DNA of 47,426 bases. It comes from a virus. Below, in pieces: positions 1-7,747 of the stretch; within the stretch, counting starts at the first letter, position 1; each line of letters starts with the position of its first letter. The notes under the pieces were generated by a model that made no database searches, was not told where the DNA came from, and was given only the letters and a program-made list of their open reading frames with translations. The position numbers and the translations under genes are program-made. The stretch covers positions 1-47,426 of IMG/VR virus record IMGVR_UViG_3300037228_000026. One strand, 5' to 3'.

Positions 1-180
1 GCACGGACGGAGCTGACGGATTGCCCGGTATGCCCGGTCTCGACGGCGACGACGGAGAAGACGGTCTGCCGGGCTTGCCCGGAGCACCCGGCACGGACGG
101 AGCTGACGGATTGCCCGGTATGCCCGGGCTCGACGGCGACGACGGAGAAGACGGTCTGCCGGGCGTTGCGGGGCCTCAAG
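1..180 (+). repeat. 90-nt tandem repeat coding for collagen-like triplets
   Basis: Two copies of a 90-nt unit (1..90 and 91..180) encode ten Gly-X-Y triplets each. The second copy begins to diverge after about 80 bases (GVAG instead of GLPG). The same unit occurs at 47331..47426, where it matches 1..96 base for base. Because the contig ends lie in it, the true number of units cannot be read from this assembly. Confidence 0.9.
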
Positions 181-1544
181 GTCTGCCCGGCGTTGATGGC
201 ATAGATGGGCTCATTGGCCTGCCCGGCGACGATGGCGAGGATGGTCTCGACGGTATTCCCGGTACTCAAGGGCCGCCCGGCGAGACCGGAGCCCCGGGCT
301 ACACGTTGATTTTTGACGACTACGATCCTGATCCTGTGATGCCGGCAGTAAACGGCGCGGACGGCAACAGCTACGAAATAATCACGCAGCCGTGGGTGTT
401 TGCCAATATCGCGACGTTCCAGCAAAACGTATACCTCGGCTCGGCATCGTCAATCATCGTGTCTACAACCAATCGCGAGTTTATGGCGCTGCGCGGCACC
501 GCAGGCGCAGCACTGGAGTTTCAAACCGCTGCGGCCGATGCGGCCAGCCTGTTCATGGGCTGCATTCAATGGGCCGATGCAAGCTCCAGCTCACTCGCGG
601 GCAAGATCCGCTGCATCTTGCAGGGCACTACATCTAGTGATCGCGGCGGTGAACTGATTTTCAGCACGAAGTTGAACGGCAGCTCGGGCTCATCGTCCTT
701 GATCGACTATATTCTCTTGGACAACGCGGGTAACTTCGTGCTCAATGGCACGGGCGTGGCGCTTGCAACCACGGCAACGGGAGGTTTCACGCACTTACCT
801 AGCTGCGCTGGAGTGCCAACAGGCGCACCAACGACATATGCTGGCGCTGCTCCGTTTGTATTTGACAGTACCGATAATAGGCTCTACGCCTACAATGGTG
901 CGTGGAAAAATCTGACCGCTATCAGCGCTAATCCTTCGGCCACTATCGGTCTCTCTGCGGTAAACGGCACTGCTGCGACGTTCATGACTTCCGATTCAGC
1001 GCCCGCGCTATCGCAGGCGATTGCGCCAACGTGGACAGGCGTACATACGTTCAAACCTACATCTGGCGTGATAAGCATCACCGCTGTGGCTGGTTCCGAT
1101 GCGCTGGATCTCTATGGACAGATCGGCCGCGCCTGTAATATGGAGCTTTTCTCGAACGGTACGACCACGAACGGACTTTTGGTAGGTGTTAACTCAGGGG
1201 GCTCTGCATACTTCAATCAGCAGGCTGCTGGCATCTTTCAGATTCTCACAAACAACATCGTTCGTATCACGGCCGCTGCGACTGGCGGTATCACCATAGC
1301 TGCACCTACCAGCGGCGATGCGTTCACGGTTACGAACGTCTCGGGTGCGAATGCTTTAGTGGTGAATGGCATTGCGGCTGGTACGCCTGTTATAAGGGTC
1401 AATACGCAGGCGACGACAGGCGCAAAGACGGCTTCGATGACTGCTTCGAACAAACCCGGTACGAATAACCAGACGACGCCTGCAACATGGTTGCCCGTAA
1501 TCCTCGACGGCACGACGTACTACGTGCCTTGTTATGCGGCATAG
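1..1544 (+). CDS. Collagen-like tail fibre protein, 3' part (continues from 46952..47426)
   Basis: This is the distal part of a probable receptor-binding fibre; the window cuts the gene inside its collagen-like repeat. Base 1 is the second base of a codon, the same phase in which the 5' part reaches 47331. Merging the 96-bp overlap gives one 640-residue protein. This part carries Gly-X-Y triplets (GLPG, GAPG, GDDG) up to about base 300, then about 410 residues rich in Ala, Thr, Gly and Ser, as in beta-structured fibre tips. The collagen-like stretch probably forms a trimeric rod. It lies last in the virion operon, directly after the ejection-protein genes, where podoviruses often place fibres. 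Receptor binding is inferred; no catalytic depolymerase motif is visible. Confidence 0.85.
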   Translation, partial: TDGADGLPGMPGLDGDDGEDGLPGLPGAPGTDGADGLPGMPGLDGDDGEDGLPGVAGPQGLPGVDGIDGLIGLPGDDGEDGLDGIPGTQGPPGETGAPGYTLIFDDYDPDPVMPAVNGADGNSYEIITQPWVFANIATFQQNVYLGSASSIIVSTTNREFMALRGTAGAALEFQTAAADAASLFMGCIQWADASSSSLAGKIRCILQGTTSSDRGGELIFSTKLNGSSGSSSLIDYILLDNAGNFVLNGTGVALATTATGGFTHLPSCAGVPTGAPTTYAGAAPFVFDSTDNRLYAYNGAWKNLTAISANPSATIGLSAVNGTAATFMTSDSAPALSQAIAPTWTGVHTFKPTSGVISITAVAGSDALDLYGQIGRACNMELFSNGTTTNGLLVGVNSGGSAYFNQQAAGIFQILTNNIVRITAAATGGITIAAPTSGDAFTVTNVSGANALVVNGIAAGTPVIRVNTQATTGAKTASMTASNKPGTNNQTTPATWLPVILDGTTYYVPCYAA

Positions 1545-1610
1545 CTTTAATATCGACTCTTAGTGTAATATCTACAGCAACCTGTAATCACTCAGGATTA
1601 GGAGATTTCC

Positions 1611-1991
1611 ATGCAGAACATGCGACTTTCGATTCCCCCTATCGCGTTGAGCGCAACCCTATCGACAACTCTTTTGGAGCCGGGCACGTCGCCCGAATCC
1701 GGGGAGACCGGCTACACTCCATCGAAGTCGTACATACTTTTCCGGCATATGCGTGTCGTGAACACCACGAATGCGGCGCTGCTCGTGTCACTCTTTAAAG
1801 GCGCAGCTGGTGCCGACGCGGCGGGCACAGAGTTTGCGTGGAACGCTGCTAGCGTCCCGGCGAATGGCTACCTCGATTGGGTTGGCGAGTGTCGTCTCGA
1901 CGGAACGGCCACGGCTTCAGCTCTCACGGGCGGTGCTTCAAACACGGGTTTGACGCTCAACATAGATTGCGCCGAGATCGGCTTCGCATAA
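1611..1991 (+). CDS. Hypothetical protein downstream of the fibre gene
   Basis: A 126-residue protein of unknown function. ATG 1611 has an AGGAG ribosome binding site seven bases upstream. The sequence is Ala/Gly/Thr-rich with alternating polar and hydrophobic residues, suggesting a compact beta-sandwich, and there is no signal peptide or membrane segment. It follows the fibre gene by 66 bases on the same strand and so is probably co-expressed with the tail genes. A small fibre-associated or decoration protein is possible, but nothing in the sequence proves it. Confidence 0.75.
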   Translation: MQNMRLSIPPIALSATLSTTLLEPGTSPESGETGYTPSKSYILFRHMRVVNTTNAALLVSLFKGAAGADAAGTEFAWNAASVPANGYLDWVGECRLDGTATASALTGGASNTGLTLNIDCAEIGFA

Positions 1992-2002
1992 GGACAACAA
2001 AA

Positions 2003-2179
2003 ATGGACCTGATAATCATGCTATCGATCCAGAAGTTCATGGGGCGTGTAACGCTTCAGGCTTCTGAAGTCAACGAGTTTGCCGGCGCAATGAACGCACT
2101 AGGTGACAAGATCACTTCTGCGCAGCATGAAGTAGTGAAGGAAGCGGCGAAGGCCGCGCCAGCGAAAAAACAGCCTTAG
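2003..2179 (+). CDS. Small hypothetical protein
   Basis: A 58-residue protein starting at ATG 2003, with AAGGA about ten bases upstream. The frame is open further upstream but would overlap the previous gene heavily. The N-terminus (MDLIIMLSIQ) is hydrophobic and the rest is an amphipathic helix ending in a Lys/Ala-rich tail (AAPAKKQP). I recognise no family. It is the second of four small genes between the fibre and the convergent end of the minus-strand operon. Confidence 0.6.
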   Translation: MDLIIMLSIQKFMGRVTLQASEVNEFAGAMNALGDKITSAQHEVVKEAAKAAPAKKQP

Positions 2180-2193
2180 ATAGGGTTAGTATA

Positions 2194-2451
2194 ATGACCT
2201 TCGATACAGTTTTAGCCACGTTCATTGTCGCTTGCATTGGGGCAATCGGCGTGATCGTGGCTGCGCTGATTGGACTGCACAACAAAGGGGCACTCTCTCA
2301 GATCACGGTAAACACCGATGGTCGATTGAGCGATCTCCTCACGAAAATTAACGCTCTAGAAGCAAAACTCATTACGGCGGAAGCCGTAGCTACAGCAATT
2401 GCGATTGAAACCGAAAAAGCAGCCTCGATAGCGTCAGGTGGTAAGCCATAA
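2194..2451 (+). CDS. Small single-pass membrane protein
   Basis: An 85-residue protein with one membrane segment near residues 7-27 (IVACIGAIGVIVAALIGL), followed by an Ala/Glu/Lys-rich helix likely to form a coiled coil. Its TAA stop overlaps the next ATG by one base (TAATG), so the two membrane proteins are probably translationally coupled. A second holin or a virion membrane protein are possible roles. The main holin candidate is on the other strand at 7744..8118, so I leave the function open. Confidence 0.7.
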   Translation: MTFDTVLATFIVACIGAIGVIVAALIGLHNKGALSQITVNTDGRLSDLLTKINALEAKLITAEAVATAIAIETEKAASIASGGKP

Positions 2452-2780
2452 TGATGAACTTTGCACACAACATCAAAGAGTGGGGTACTGTAGGTGTTGC
2501 TGCTATCAGCATTACCTTTGGTATCTCAACGGCGTGGAACCATACGCAGTCGCAAATTCAGGACAATGCTGCGCAACTGAACGCGCAGCAAGCTGCTATA
2601 TCGGAGCAGCGGGCCATAATCGCGGAGCACACGGTGCGCCTAGCTGTTGGCGAGACTCAGCTGAACAATATCGAGCGCGGTGTCAACGATATAAACGCCA
2701 AGCTCAACCGGAACCGTGAAGAGCTTGCTCTGTATAACGCGCGAGAAGCCTTACGGGGCAAAAACACTCCGTCGTACTAG
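2451..2780 (+). CDS. Membrane-anchored coiled-coil protein
   Basis: A 109-residue protein: a short N-terminal amphipathic stretch, one membrane segment around residues 12-30 (GTVGVAAISITFGISTAW), then about 70 residues of Gln/Ala/Glu/Arg-rich helix with coiled-coil character. It starts by TAATG overlap with the preceding membrane gene. Its TAG stop overlaps the TAG stop of the convergent glycosyltransferase through a shared CTAG at 2777..2780. The topology resembles phage membrane accessory proteins and spanin-like proteins, but a real Rz/Rz1 pair exists elsewhere, so no function is assigned. Confidence 0.7.
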   Translation: MMNFAHNIKEWGTVGVAAISITFGISTAWNHTQSQIQDNAAQLNAQQAAISEQRAIIAEHTVRLAVGETQLNNIERGVNDINAKLNRNREELALYNAREALRGKNTPSY

Positions 2781-3502
2781 CGCCACTCGGCGCGTACCCA
2801 CGGCAACGCTGACTGCCAAGGTTTATTTGGCCCGTTCATCTGTACCAAGCGCGCGTCGCGCGGCGGTATAAGGTTGTGGCTTGGCAGATCCCTAATCGAA
2901 TAGATCCCCGCTGACGGCGGATAGATCATACAGTTTGCTGCGAGCTTATAACTCAACCAAGCCTGATCAGAGCCTCTATAACCGGCGAGCCGCGCCCGGC
3001 GTATGGCGTCCGTCGGGTCCTTAATGAAGTCGTCCCATACACCCGTGCGCGTCCCTAGACGCAGCAGATAGATACCGCCGCCTACTCGAATCTTGGAGCC
3101 CCAGTCGCGGATGGGCAGCCAGCCTACGAAGTCGTCCTCGGGATCGAACAGCGGCGCGAGCGACTTGCGCACCACGAGATCAACGTCTAGCAGCAGCACT
3201 TTGCGAACACCAAGCGCGCGGTGCGCTTCCTGCGAGAACAACCAGAGCCGGACGTAGCAGCTCGGGAAGCGATCACCCTCTGGCGATTTCAGATGCATCA
3301 AATGGCGCGCGATTGCCGGGATTGGACGCCAGTGAACAGTATCTCCCGGATCGAGGATTTTTTCGTCGGTGAAGCATACTACTGCTGTGCCCGGCGTGTG
3401 CTTGCGGATCATCCGCGCGAAGGTCTTAATATGTTCCGGCTCGAATGCTCGCCTTGATAGATTCGATCCTCGCCAGAGCCACGTTACAACGGTATGGCTC
3501 AT
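2777..3502 (-). CDS. Glycosyltransferase, GT-A fold
   Basis: A 241-residue protein with a DxD-type metal and nucleotide-sugar site, DVD at residues 106-108 inside LLLDVDLVV, and a later GSDQAWLS segment of the kind that lines the acceptor site in GT8-like enzymes. ATG 3502 overlaps the stop of the upstream gene as ATGA. It is the last gene of the long minus-strand operon and follows two other glycosyltransferases (3499..4140 and 4137..4892), so the three probably act on one glycan. Sugar donor and acceptor cannot be read from the sequence. Confidence 0.75.
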   Translation of the reverse strand: MSHTVVTWLWRGSNLSRRAFEPEHIKTFARMIRKHTPGTAVVCFTDEKILDPGDTVHWRPIPAIARHLMHLKSPEGDRFPSCYVRLWLFSQEAHRALGVRKVLLLDVDLVVRKSLAPLFDPEDDFVGWLPIRDWGSKIRVGGGIYLLRLGTRTGVWDDFIKDPTDAIRRARLAGYRGSDQAWLSYKLAANCMIYPPSAGIYSIRDLPSHNLIPPRDARLVQMNGPNKPWQSALPWVRAEWR

Positions 3503-4140
3503 ACCAGTTTGCTAAGCCAGCCACCAGCGGAGCCGAGGTCCAGCGCTTGAATACCTTCCTCAGCGAGCCGAGCAGCAAGGCACGTCGCGGTCGGCCCCGC
3601 TGAGAGCACGGCAACGTCCGGCTGGACTTCCGCAATTGCTTTTTGGTACTTCTTGATGTGTTGATAGGCTTCATGGCTTGGGCAAGAGAATTGGTAGAAT
3701 GTACCAGCGGTGCGCTGCACGAGCTGGAACAGTGAGTTGGTAGGCTCGCAGAGCACCGCGACGCGCTTACCGCGCCAGATGTCGACAAGAGTGTGCGCAA
3801 ATTTCGTAGTATTGATCCACGGCGCGGAGTCCGGGCGGCTGATGAAAGCGGAAAAGTACACTATTTTCGGATTCAACAACTCCAGATAGCGCTTCTGGTG
3901 GCGCGTCCAGCTCGCGTACTTGGGGCCGCTCTTGTCCATAGTTGGGATGCCAACTAGGCACTTAGCGCCCTGTAAAATATTTTTTAGCTCCGTAGCGAGT
4001 CTGCGATTAGGGGGCTCGCGTCTGTAGCCAGCACTGAAAGCACATTTTAGTTCGCCGTCGCCGAAACGCGCTATAGATTGACCGTTATACAGAACATCAA
4101 GAGTGCTGTACTCATCCAACACGCGCGGCCAACTATTCAC
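3499..4140 (-). CDS. GT-D fold glycosyltransferase-like protein
   Basis: A 213-residue protein with the signature of the GT-D glycosyltransferase family: SIARFGDGEL near the N-terminus (the R-[FY]-G-D-G-E metal/nucleotide-sugar motif) and a C-terminal VAVLSAGPTATCLAARLAEE segment ending in LDLGSAGGWL. I place the start at GTG 4140 because it overlaps the upstream stop as GTGA; a longer frame from 4170 would overlap the preceding gene by 34 bases. It sits between two GT-A enzymes in a coupled block. The reaction is sugar transfer; the target is unknown. Confidence 0.75.
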   Translation of the reverse strand: MNSWPRVLDEYSTLDVLYNGQSIARFGDGELKCAFSAGYRREPPNRRLATELKNILQGAKCLVGIPTMDKSGPKYASWTRHQKRYLELLNPKIVYFSAFISRPDSAPWINTTKFAHTLVDIWRGKRVAVLCEPTNSLFQLVQRTAGTFYQFSCPSHEAYQHIKKYQKAIAEVQPDVAVLSAGPTATCLAARLAEEGIQALDLGSAGGWLSKLV

Positions 4141-4892
4141 AGCACTCGCTCCCACTTCTGATTTTCGCACGCAAAAGCCTCGCCCTTACCTTTAAGCGTG
4201 CCCGCTCGTGCGAACCTCTTGCGGCGACGTGAGTACTCGGAGGTATCACGGCTGAGCCCGGTGACAGAGCTATCTGGCACAACCCCGCGCGTAAAGCACT
4301 CCAGAAAGACGGAGTTTCGAAGTACTTCTGCAGGACCGATGCGTTCGAGAAACCCAAGGAACGGTGAGCCACCGCCAAGGCACCCCGCAAACGCCTCGTT
4401 GTATCCTCCGGCTTGCCAATAGCGATCACGCGAGACGAGATACGAGTCGCCGTGTGGTTTGATCTCCCCGTATGTCTTTTCGCGAGGGATAGCGTCTTTG
4501 TTGCGGGTTTCATCGGCTGGCCCTCTGCGGAAGCGCCGGAAGCGGTACATGGTTGAGAAGTCGAGATTAGCGTCCAACAATTCACGCGCGCACGGGGCGG
4601 GCAGAACGTGATCAATGTCAACGTGCATGACCCAATCAGTCGTCGCCATCGCCGTTCCAAGGTTGCGCGCCGCGCCCCGGTTCCACGGAATATCTTTCTT
4701 GATGCGGTAGATCTGCACTTGCGGGAAGCAAGCTGTAATGTTTAATGGGTATTCGGTAATTGGATGCTTCTGCGAACCATCATCCACGAGGATTATTTTT
4801 AGCTCCTCTGGATACTGATGCCATTCATCAAGCTGCCGCGCCAGCATTGCCGGTTGGTTATAGTAGGGGACAATGAGTGTGATGCTATTCAC
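4137..4892 (-). CDS. Family 2 glycosyltransferase
   Basis: A 251-residue GT2-type enzyme. The N-terminus SITLIVPYYN is the usual first beta strand. IILVDDGSQ is the nucleotide-binding motif, GAARNLG the conserved helix, and HVDIDH carries the metal-binding D-x-D. The start is GTG 4892, which overlaps the stop of the diphosphohydrolase-like gene as GTGA; the longer frame begins with TTG at 4925 and is less likely. The C-terminal 40 residues are Arg/Lys-rich. With its two neighbours it forms a three-enzyme glycan cassette, perhaps modifying virion protein, DNA or host surface sugar. Confidence 0.8.
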   Translation of the reverse strand: MNSITLIVPYYNQPAMLARQLDEWHQYPEELKIILVDDGSQKHPITEYPLNITACFPQVQIYRIKKDIPWNRGAARNLGTAMATTDWVMHVDIDHVLPAPCARELLDANLDFSTMYRFRRFRRGPADETRNKDAIPREKTYGEIKPHGDSYLVSRDRYWQAGGYNEAFAGCLGGGSPFLGFLERIGPAEVLRNSVFLECFTRGVVPDSSVTGLSRDTSEYSRRRKRFARAGTLKGKGEAFACENQKWERVL

Positions 4893-5356
4893 AGGTCTGG
4901 CAGGGACTCGCCAGCGAGAGACCAACGAGCTGCCAGAGAAAGCGGTTTAGGGTTGTAGTCCTGCCCCATATAATTCAGTACTGGACGACTTGCGCGAACC
5001 CCTGCATCGTCCTCCACGCGCTTGTCGATCTCGTACTCACGGATCTCATTTTCAAGCTGCGCACTCAAGCGCCAGATAGCTTTCGCCAAATGCCGCGTGC
5101 CGTCCGTGTCGAACGGCGTGCCCATACCGTGATCGAACAAATGGCGCATCGCTTTGTTGAGATGGTCCGTGGACACATCGCGCTGCCAGAACAGTTTGCC
5201 GCTGCCATCTTTGTCGAGGTTGTGCTGCTTGTGGCCCTGTATGGATACGTCCACCACGGCGAGCCAAGCGCGAGGGAAGTAGTTGAAAAGGGCATCCCAG
5301 AGCTTCACGCCTTGGCGCTTGATGTTGTCAGTTGAGAGAGTCACGGTGTGCTCCAT
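4889..5356 (-). CDS. dATP/dGTP diphosphohydrolase-like protein (DUF5664 type)
   Basis: A 155-residue protein. The core (GHKQHNLDKDGSGKLFWQRD, then MRHLFDHGMG and GTRHLAKAIWRLSAQLENE) matches the pattern of the phage DUF5664 family, annotated as the N-terminal domain of dATP/dGTP diphosphohydrolases. Such MazG-like all-alpha enzymes use Glu/Asp clusters to remove pyrophosphate from dNTPs. The start is ATG 5356 (MEHTVTLS); the frame upstream of it runs antisense-like through the HD gene region. It lies just downstream of an HD phosphohydrolase gene, so both probably shape the nucleotide pool. I assign it from memory of the family, without a database search. Confidence 0.65.
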   Translation of the reverse strand: MEHTVTLSTDNIKRQGVKLWDALFNYFPRAWLAVVDVSIQGHKQHNLDKDGSGKLFWQRDVSTDHLNKAMRHLFDHGMGTPFDTDGTRHLAKAIWRLSAQLENEIREYEIDKRVEDDAGVRASRPVLNYMGQDYNPKPLSLAARWSLAGESLPDL

Positions 5357-5433
5357 AGCGTAATGAGTGTACCGATTGCCAGTAGGCACGAACCGACGAG
5401 GTAAAAATAGCAAGCGATGTGGACGTAGCTCAT
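5341..5433 (-). CDS. 30-residue single-pass membrane peptide
   Basis: A 30-codon gene, MSYVHIACYF to LWSTP, almost entirely one membrane helix. ATG 5433 overlaps the TGA of the HD gene as ATGA, the same coupling used by most genes of this operon. Its own stop lies 13 bases inside the start of the diphosphohydrolase-like gene. The overlap at both ends and the clean hydrophobic helix argue for real translation. No function can be named; such peptides often modulate host membrane proteins or lysis. Confidence 0.6.
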   Translation of the reverse strand: MSYVHIACYFYLVGSCLLAIGTLITLWSTP

Positions 5434-6026
5434 ATGATGCTCCGGCCGCCGAGATCCTTGAAGCGTGCGAGGAACTTGCGCTCGGTGTAATCGGGAGCCC
5501 ACTGATTGACGAACGGGCCATTGTAGTCGCGCTGCCACCATGTACGGGTCTCGGCGAAGAACATGGCATCGTCAACCCCTTTGGTGAGCACCATGAGGTC
5601 AGGGTCGAGTCCAAACACGCAGAAGATCATCTTGCCGAGCGCGTCGTCCAGCTCGCGATACCACTTCATCAGCGGACTGTGCTTGACCGGGCTCGCAATG
5701 TCGTTGAGATAAGTCTCGCTGGCATCGTGCAGTAGTCCGGCGAGCCCCATGACGCGCGCACCTTCCGGTGTCGCGGTGGCAGCTACCGCTCGGTGCTCCA
5801 GCTCGTGCGACACGTAGAGGCTATGCTGCGCCACGCTGTAGTGGTACGGGCACGCGCCCGTGTAGCGGCACACCAGAGACAAGTGATGCGCGATATCTTG
5901 GATATAGATATCGTTCGCGCGCATCTGCAAAGGGTTGACGTAATGCCCTGAGTGCGTGCGGATCTTGCCTTTTGACTCTTGTGCGGGACGGTCTAGTGCC
6001 GTTATATAGTCTGCTTTGGCGGACAT
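5430..6026 (-). CDS. HD-domain phosphohydrolase (YfbR/DatZ-like)
   Basis: A 198-residue HD-superfamily metal-dependent phosphohydrolase. The metal ligands are visible: His68 in SVAQHS, His100-Asp101 in GLLHDASE and Asp152/153 in KGVDDAMFF. The HHLSLVCRYTG and DASETYLNDI segments are typical of 5'-deoxynucleotidases and phage dATP phosphohydrolases. ATG 6026 has GGAGA about eight bases upstream. Its neighbours are a membrane peptide and a dATP/dGTP diphosphohydrolase-like protein, which points to dNTP or dNMP turnover. Substrate is inferred; the YfbR-like nucleotidase role is the main alternative. Confidence 0.75.
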   Translation of the reverse strand: MSAKADYITALDRPAQESKGKIRTHSGHYVNPLQMRANDIYIQDIAHHLSLVCRYTGACPYHYSVAQHSLYVSHELEHRAVAATATPEGARVMGLAGLLHDASETYLNDIASPVKHSPLMKWYRELDDALGKMIFCVFGLDPDLMVLTKGVDDAMFFAETRTWWQRDYNGPFVNQWAPDYTERKFLARFKDLGGRSII

Positions 6027-6045
6027 GAGTGAAACTTCTCCGGGG

Positions 6046-7260
6046 TTATTTGATGCTTACCCACTCCGAGGTTGTAGCCTTGCGCGGCTTTTCACACAGC
6101 ACAGGCATACGATAGGTTATTCCGTAACGCGGGTGTGTGACCCAAAGGCCCTGACGCGGGGGCTCGAATCCGAAGTTGCCCTGATAGGCGTATTCGTCGT
6201 AACCCTTCATGGAGCCGTTCACGATGAGACGCTCCAGATGGATATACGAGTGCCAGTGACCGCAAATCATCAGGTCGTATTCCATGTCCACGGCCTGATT
6301 GCGTGCCTGCTTCTTTTGGTTGCCGCGCGTCAAGGGGCCGAGGGGTCCGATGATTGAGTCGCCGCCTCGGAACTGATCTCCGTGCGTCAGTAGGTAGCGC
6401 GTGTCAAAGATCCGGTACAGCGCGTCCGAGCTGTCAGGGACGTAGAACGTGATGCGTTTGTCGTCGGCAAAGTGCTTCGCTAGGAACTGATACAAAAGCC
6501 AATCGAACGAGGTATGGTGACGATCCTTACTCCAAATCTTGCGTGTGTCGCGCCCGTGATTGCCTGTGACGCAAGGGAGGAACACACGTCCGAATACGTC
6601 AGCGACCCGCGTGATCACGCCAATGAGCGCCCCGTAGAGATCCAGCACACAGGGCATAGAATTAAGTTCGTTCGTCGCTGTGAGTTCGTCATGAATGTTC
6701 CCTGAGATCATATCGCCGCCCAGCGGCATCACAATACCGGGGTATCGCATCGCCGGGTCAAGGATCTTCAGCAAGTGAACGGCGGTCTCAATGGTATAGT
6801 TCATGCGCTCGTTGGCGATGCGCAGATTGTACTCGTTGACGCCACCAATCTGCTTCGGGTGCACGACTTCACCCCAATGAAGATCAGAAATGAATAGCGT
6901 CGGCACGCCGGGGGAGTTGCCCGTCACTGGGGCGCGCTCCGTCCACTCCGGCGCGTTGTACTCGGAGACGCGCTCGCCGAGACTACCTATAACTTGCTTG
7001 ATAGCTGCGGCATCGGCACTCTCGCGCGACGCGAGCTTGAGATCCTTTTCCAGCTTCACGATGCGCGACTTCAAAATGCCCGGATCATCCGGCGACTTGC
7101 CGCGCGCCACAAGTCCGGCTTTGCGAGCATGCGCGAGGCGCGCCTTGAACGTACTAACTGGAAGGTTAAGCGCGTCGGCAGCGGCTTGTTCTGTGCCGTG
7201 CTGAAAATAAGCGTCGATAGCTTGCTGCTTCAGCGCTTCTGACAGAGTTTTCTGTGCCAT
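6046..7260 (-). CDS. Calcineurin-like metallophosphoesterase with N-terminal HTH
   Basis: A 404-residue protein. Residues 5-50 look like a homeodomain-type helix-turn-helix (AADALNLPVSTFKARLAHAR). The phosphoesterase core follows with all metal motifs: D126-x-H128 (SDLHWGE), GGD 181-183, GNH 233-235, His293 in LTHGDQF and GHWH 334-337. It hydrolyses phosphomonoesters or phosphodiesters; the DNA-binding-like N-terminus suggests a nucleic acid substrate, as proposed for similar phage enzymes. ATG 7260 lies one base after the Rz stop, and the HD gene follows 19 bases after its own stop. Confidence 0.85.
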   Translation of the reverse strand: MAQKTLSEALKQQAIDAYFQHGTEQAAADALNLPVSTFKARLAHARKAGLVARGKSPDDPGILKSRIVKLEKDLKLASRESADAAAIKQVIGSLGERVSEYNAPEWTERAPVTGNSPGVPTLFISDLHWGEVVHPKQIGGVNEYNLRIANERMNYTIETAVHLLKILDPAMRYPGIVMPLGGDMISGNIHDELTATNELNSMPCVLDLYGALIGVITRVADVFGRVFLPCVTGNHGRDTRKIWSKDRHHTSFDWLLYQFLAKHFADDKRITFYVPDSSDALYRIFDTRYLLTHGDQFRGGDSIIGPLGPLTRGNQKKQARNQAVDMEYDLMICGHWHSYIHLERLIVNGSMKGYDEYAYQGNFGFEPPRQGLWVTHPRYGITYRMPVLCEKPRKATTSEWVSIK

Positions 7261-7261
7261 G

Positions 7262-7747
7262 TTACTTGTTCAGTGCGGCGAGACTGGCGCGCTCGGCTTG
7301 GAGAGCGGCGAGTCGGGTTGCGTCGTCTGAACAGGCTTCAAGGACGCGCTGAGTTGACTCCTCAATTCCTGCAACGCTTCCGGCGTTTCCGGGGGCACCA
7401 TCAGCTCCGCTGGTGCTTCCGGCACCTTGGGGCACACCGTTGGCACTGCGATGGTTCTGGTAGTTTCGCAGGCTTGCAGCGATAGTATCGGCAGCAGCGC
7501 GAGAAGCTTTGAGCTGAATTTCATACTTGGATTCCGTGTCGGCCAATTGAGCGTTGTAGGCGGCGGTGTCGGCTTGCGCTTTGGCCTCGGCAGCGGCCTG
7601 CGCCTTCTGCGATGCTTCAGCGTCCTGCTTTTGGAGATCTGCGTATTTGGCGCTCCAGCGGTCGCCGTTCATGCTCCAGCCGAAAGCGAAGGCCCCTGCG
7701 ACCAGTGCAACCGCAACGATAATTTTAACGTATGCTAGTGGGTTCAT
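7262..7747 (-). CDS. Rz: Rz-like inner-membrane spanin
   Basis: A 161-residue i-spanin: an N-terminal membrane anchor at residues 6-24 (YVKIIVAVALVAGAFAFGW), then a long Ala/Gln/Lys-rich periplasmic coiled coil. It acts in the last step of lysis by linking inner and outer membranes with Rz1. ATG 7747 overlaps the holin stop as ATGA, and the Rz1 frame lies wholly inside it. The order endolysin, holin, Rz/Rz1 is classic. The C-terminal 60 residues are Gly/Ala-rich and probably flexible. Confidence 0.88.
   Translation of the reverse strand: MNPLAYVKIIVAVALVAGAFAFGWSMNGDRWSAKYADLQKQDAEASQKAQAAAEAKAQADTAAYNAQLADTESKYEIQLKASRAAADTIAASLRNYQNHRSANGVPQGAGSTSGADGAPGNAGSVAGIEESTQRVLEACSDDATRLAALQAERASLAALNK
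7270..7524 (-). CDS. Rz1: Rz1-like outer-membrane lipoprotein spanin (embedded)
   Basis: An 84-residue lipoprotein encoded entirely within Rz in another frame. The signal peptide MKFSSKLLALLPILSLQAC ends in the lipobox LQAC, so Cys19 would be lipidated. The mature part is Pro-rich (PTVCPKVPEAPAELMVPPET), as in o-spanins. ATG 7524 and TGA 7270..7272 are clear. The nested architecture is the well-known Rz/Rz1 arrangement of lambda-like lysis cassettes and indicates a host with an outer membrane. Confidence 0.88.
   Translation of the reverse strand: MKFSSKLLALLPILSLQACETTRTIAVPTVCPKVPEAPAELMVPPETPEALQELRSQLSASLKPVQTTQPDSPLSKPSAPVSPH

Noticed and set aside
1-180. Diversity-generating retroelement acting on the fibre
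   Set aside because: No reverse transcriptase and no template repeat with adenine-biased differences were seen; simple tandem repetition explains the repeat.
2194-2780. A second spanin or holin pair next to the fibre
   Set aside because: One-helix proteins are present but there is no lipobox or Pro-rich partner, and a full lysis cassette exists at 7262..8555.
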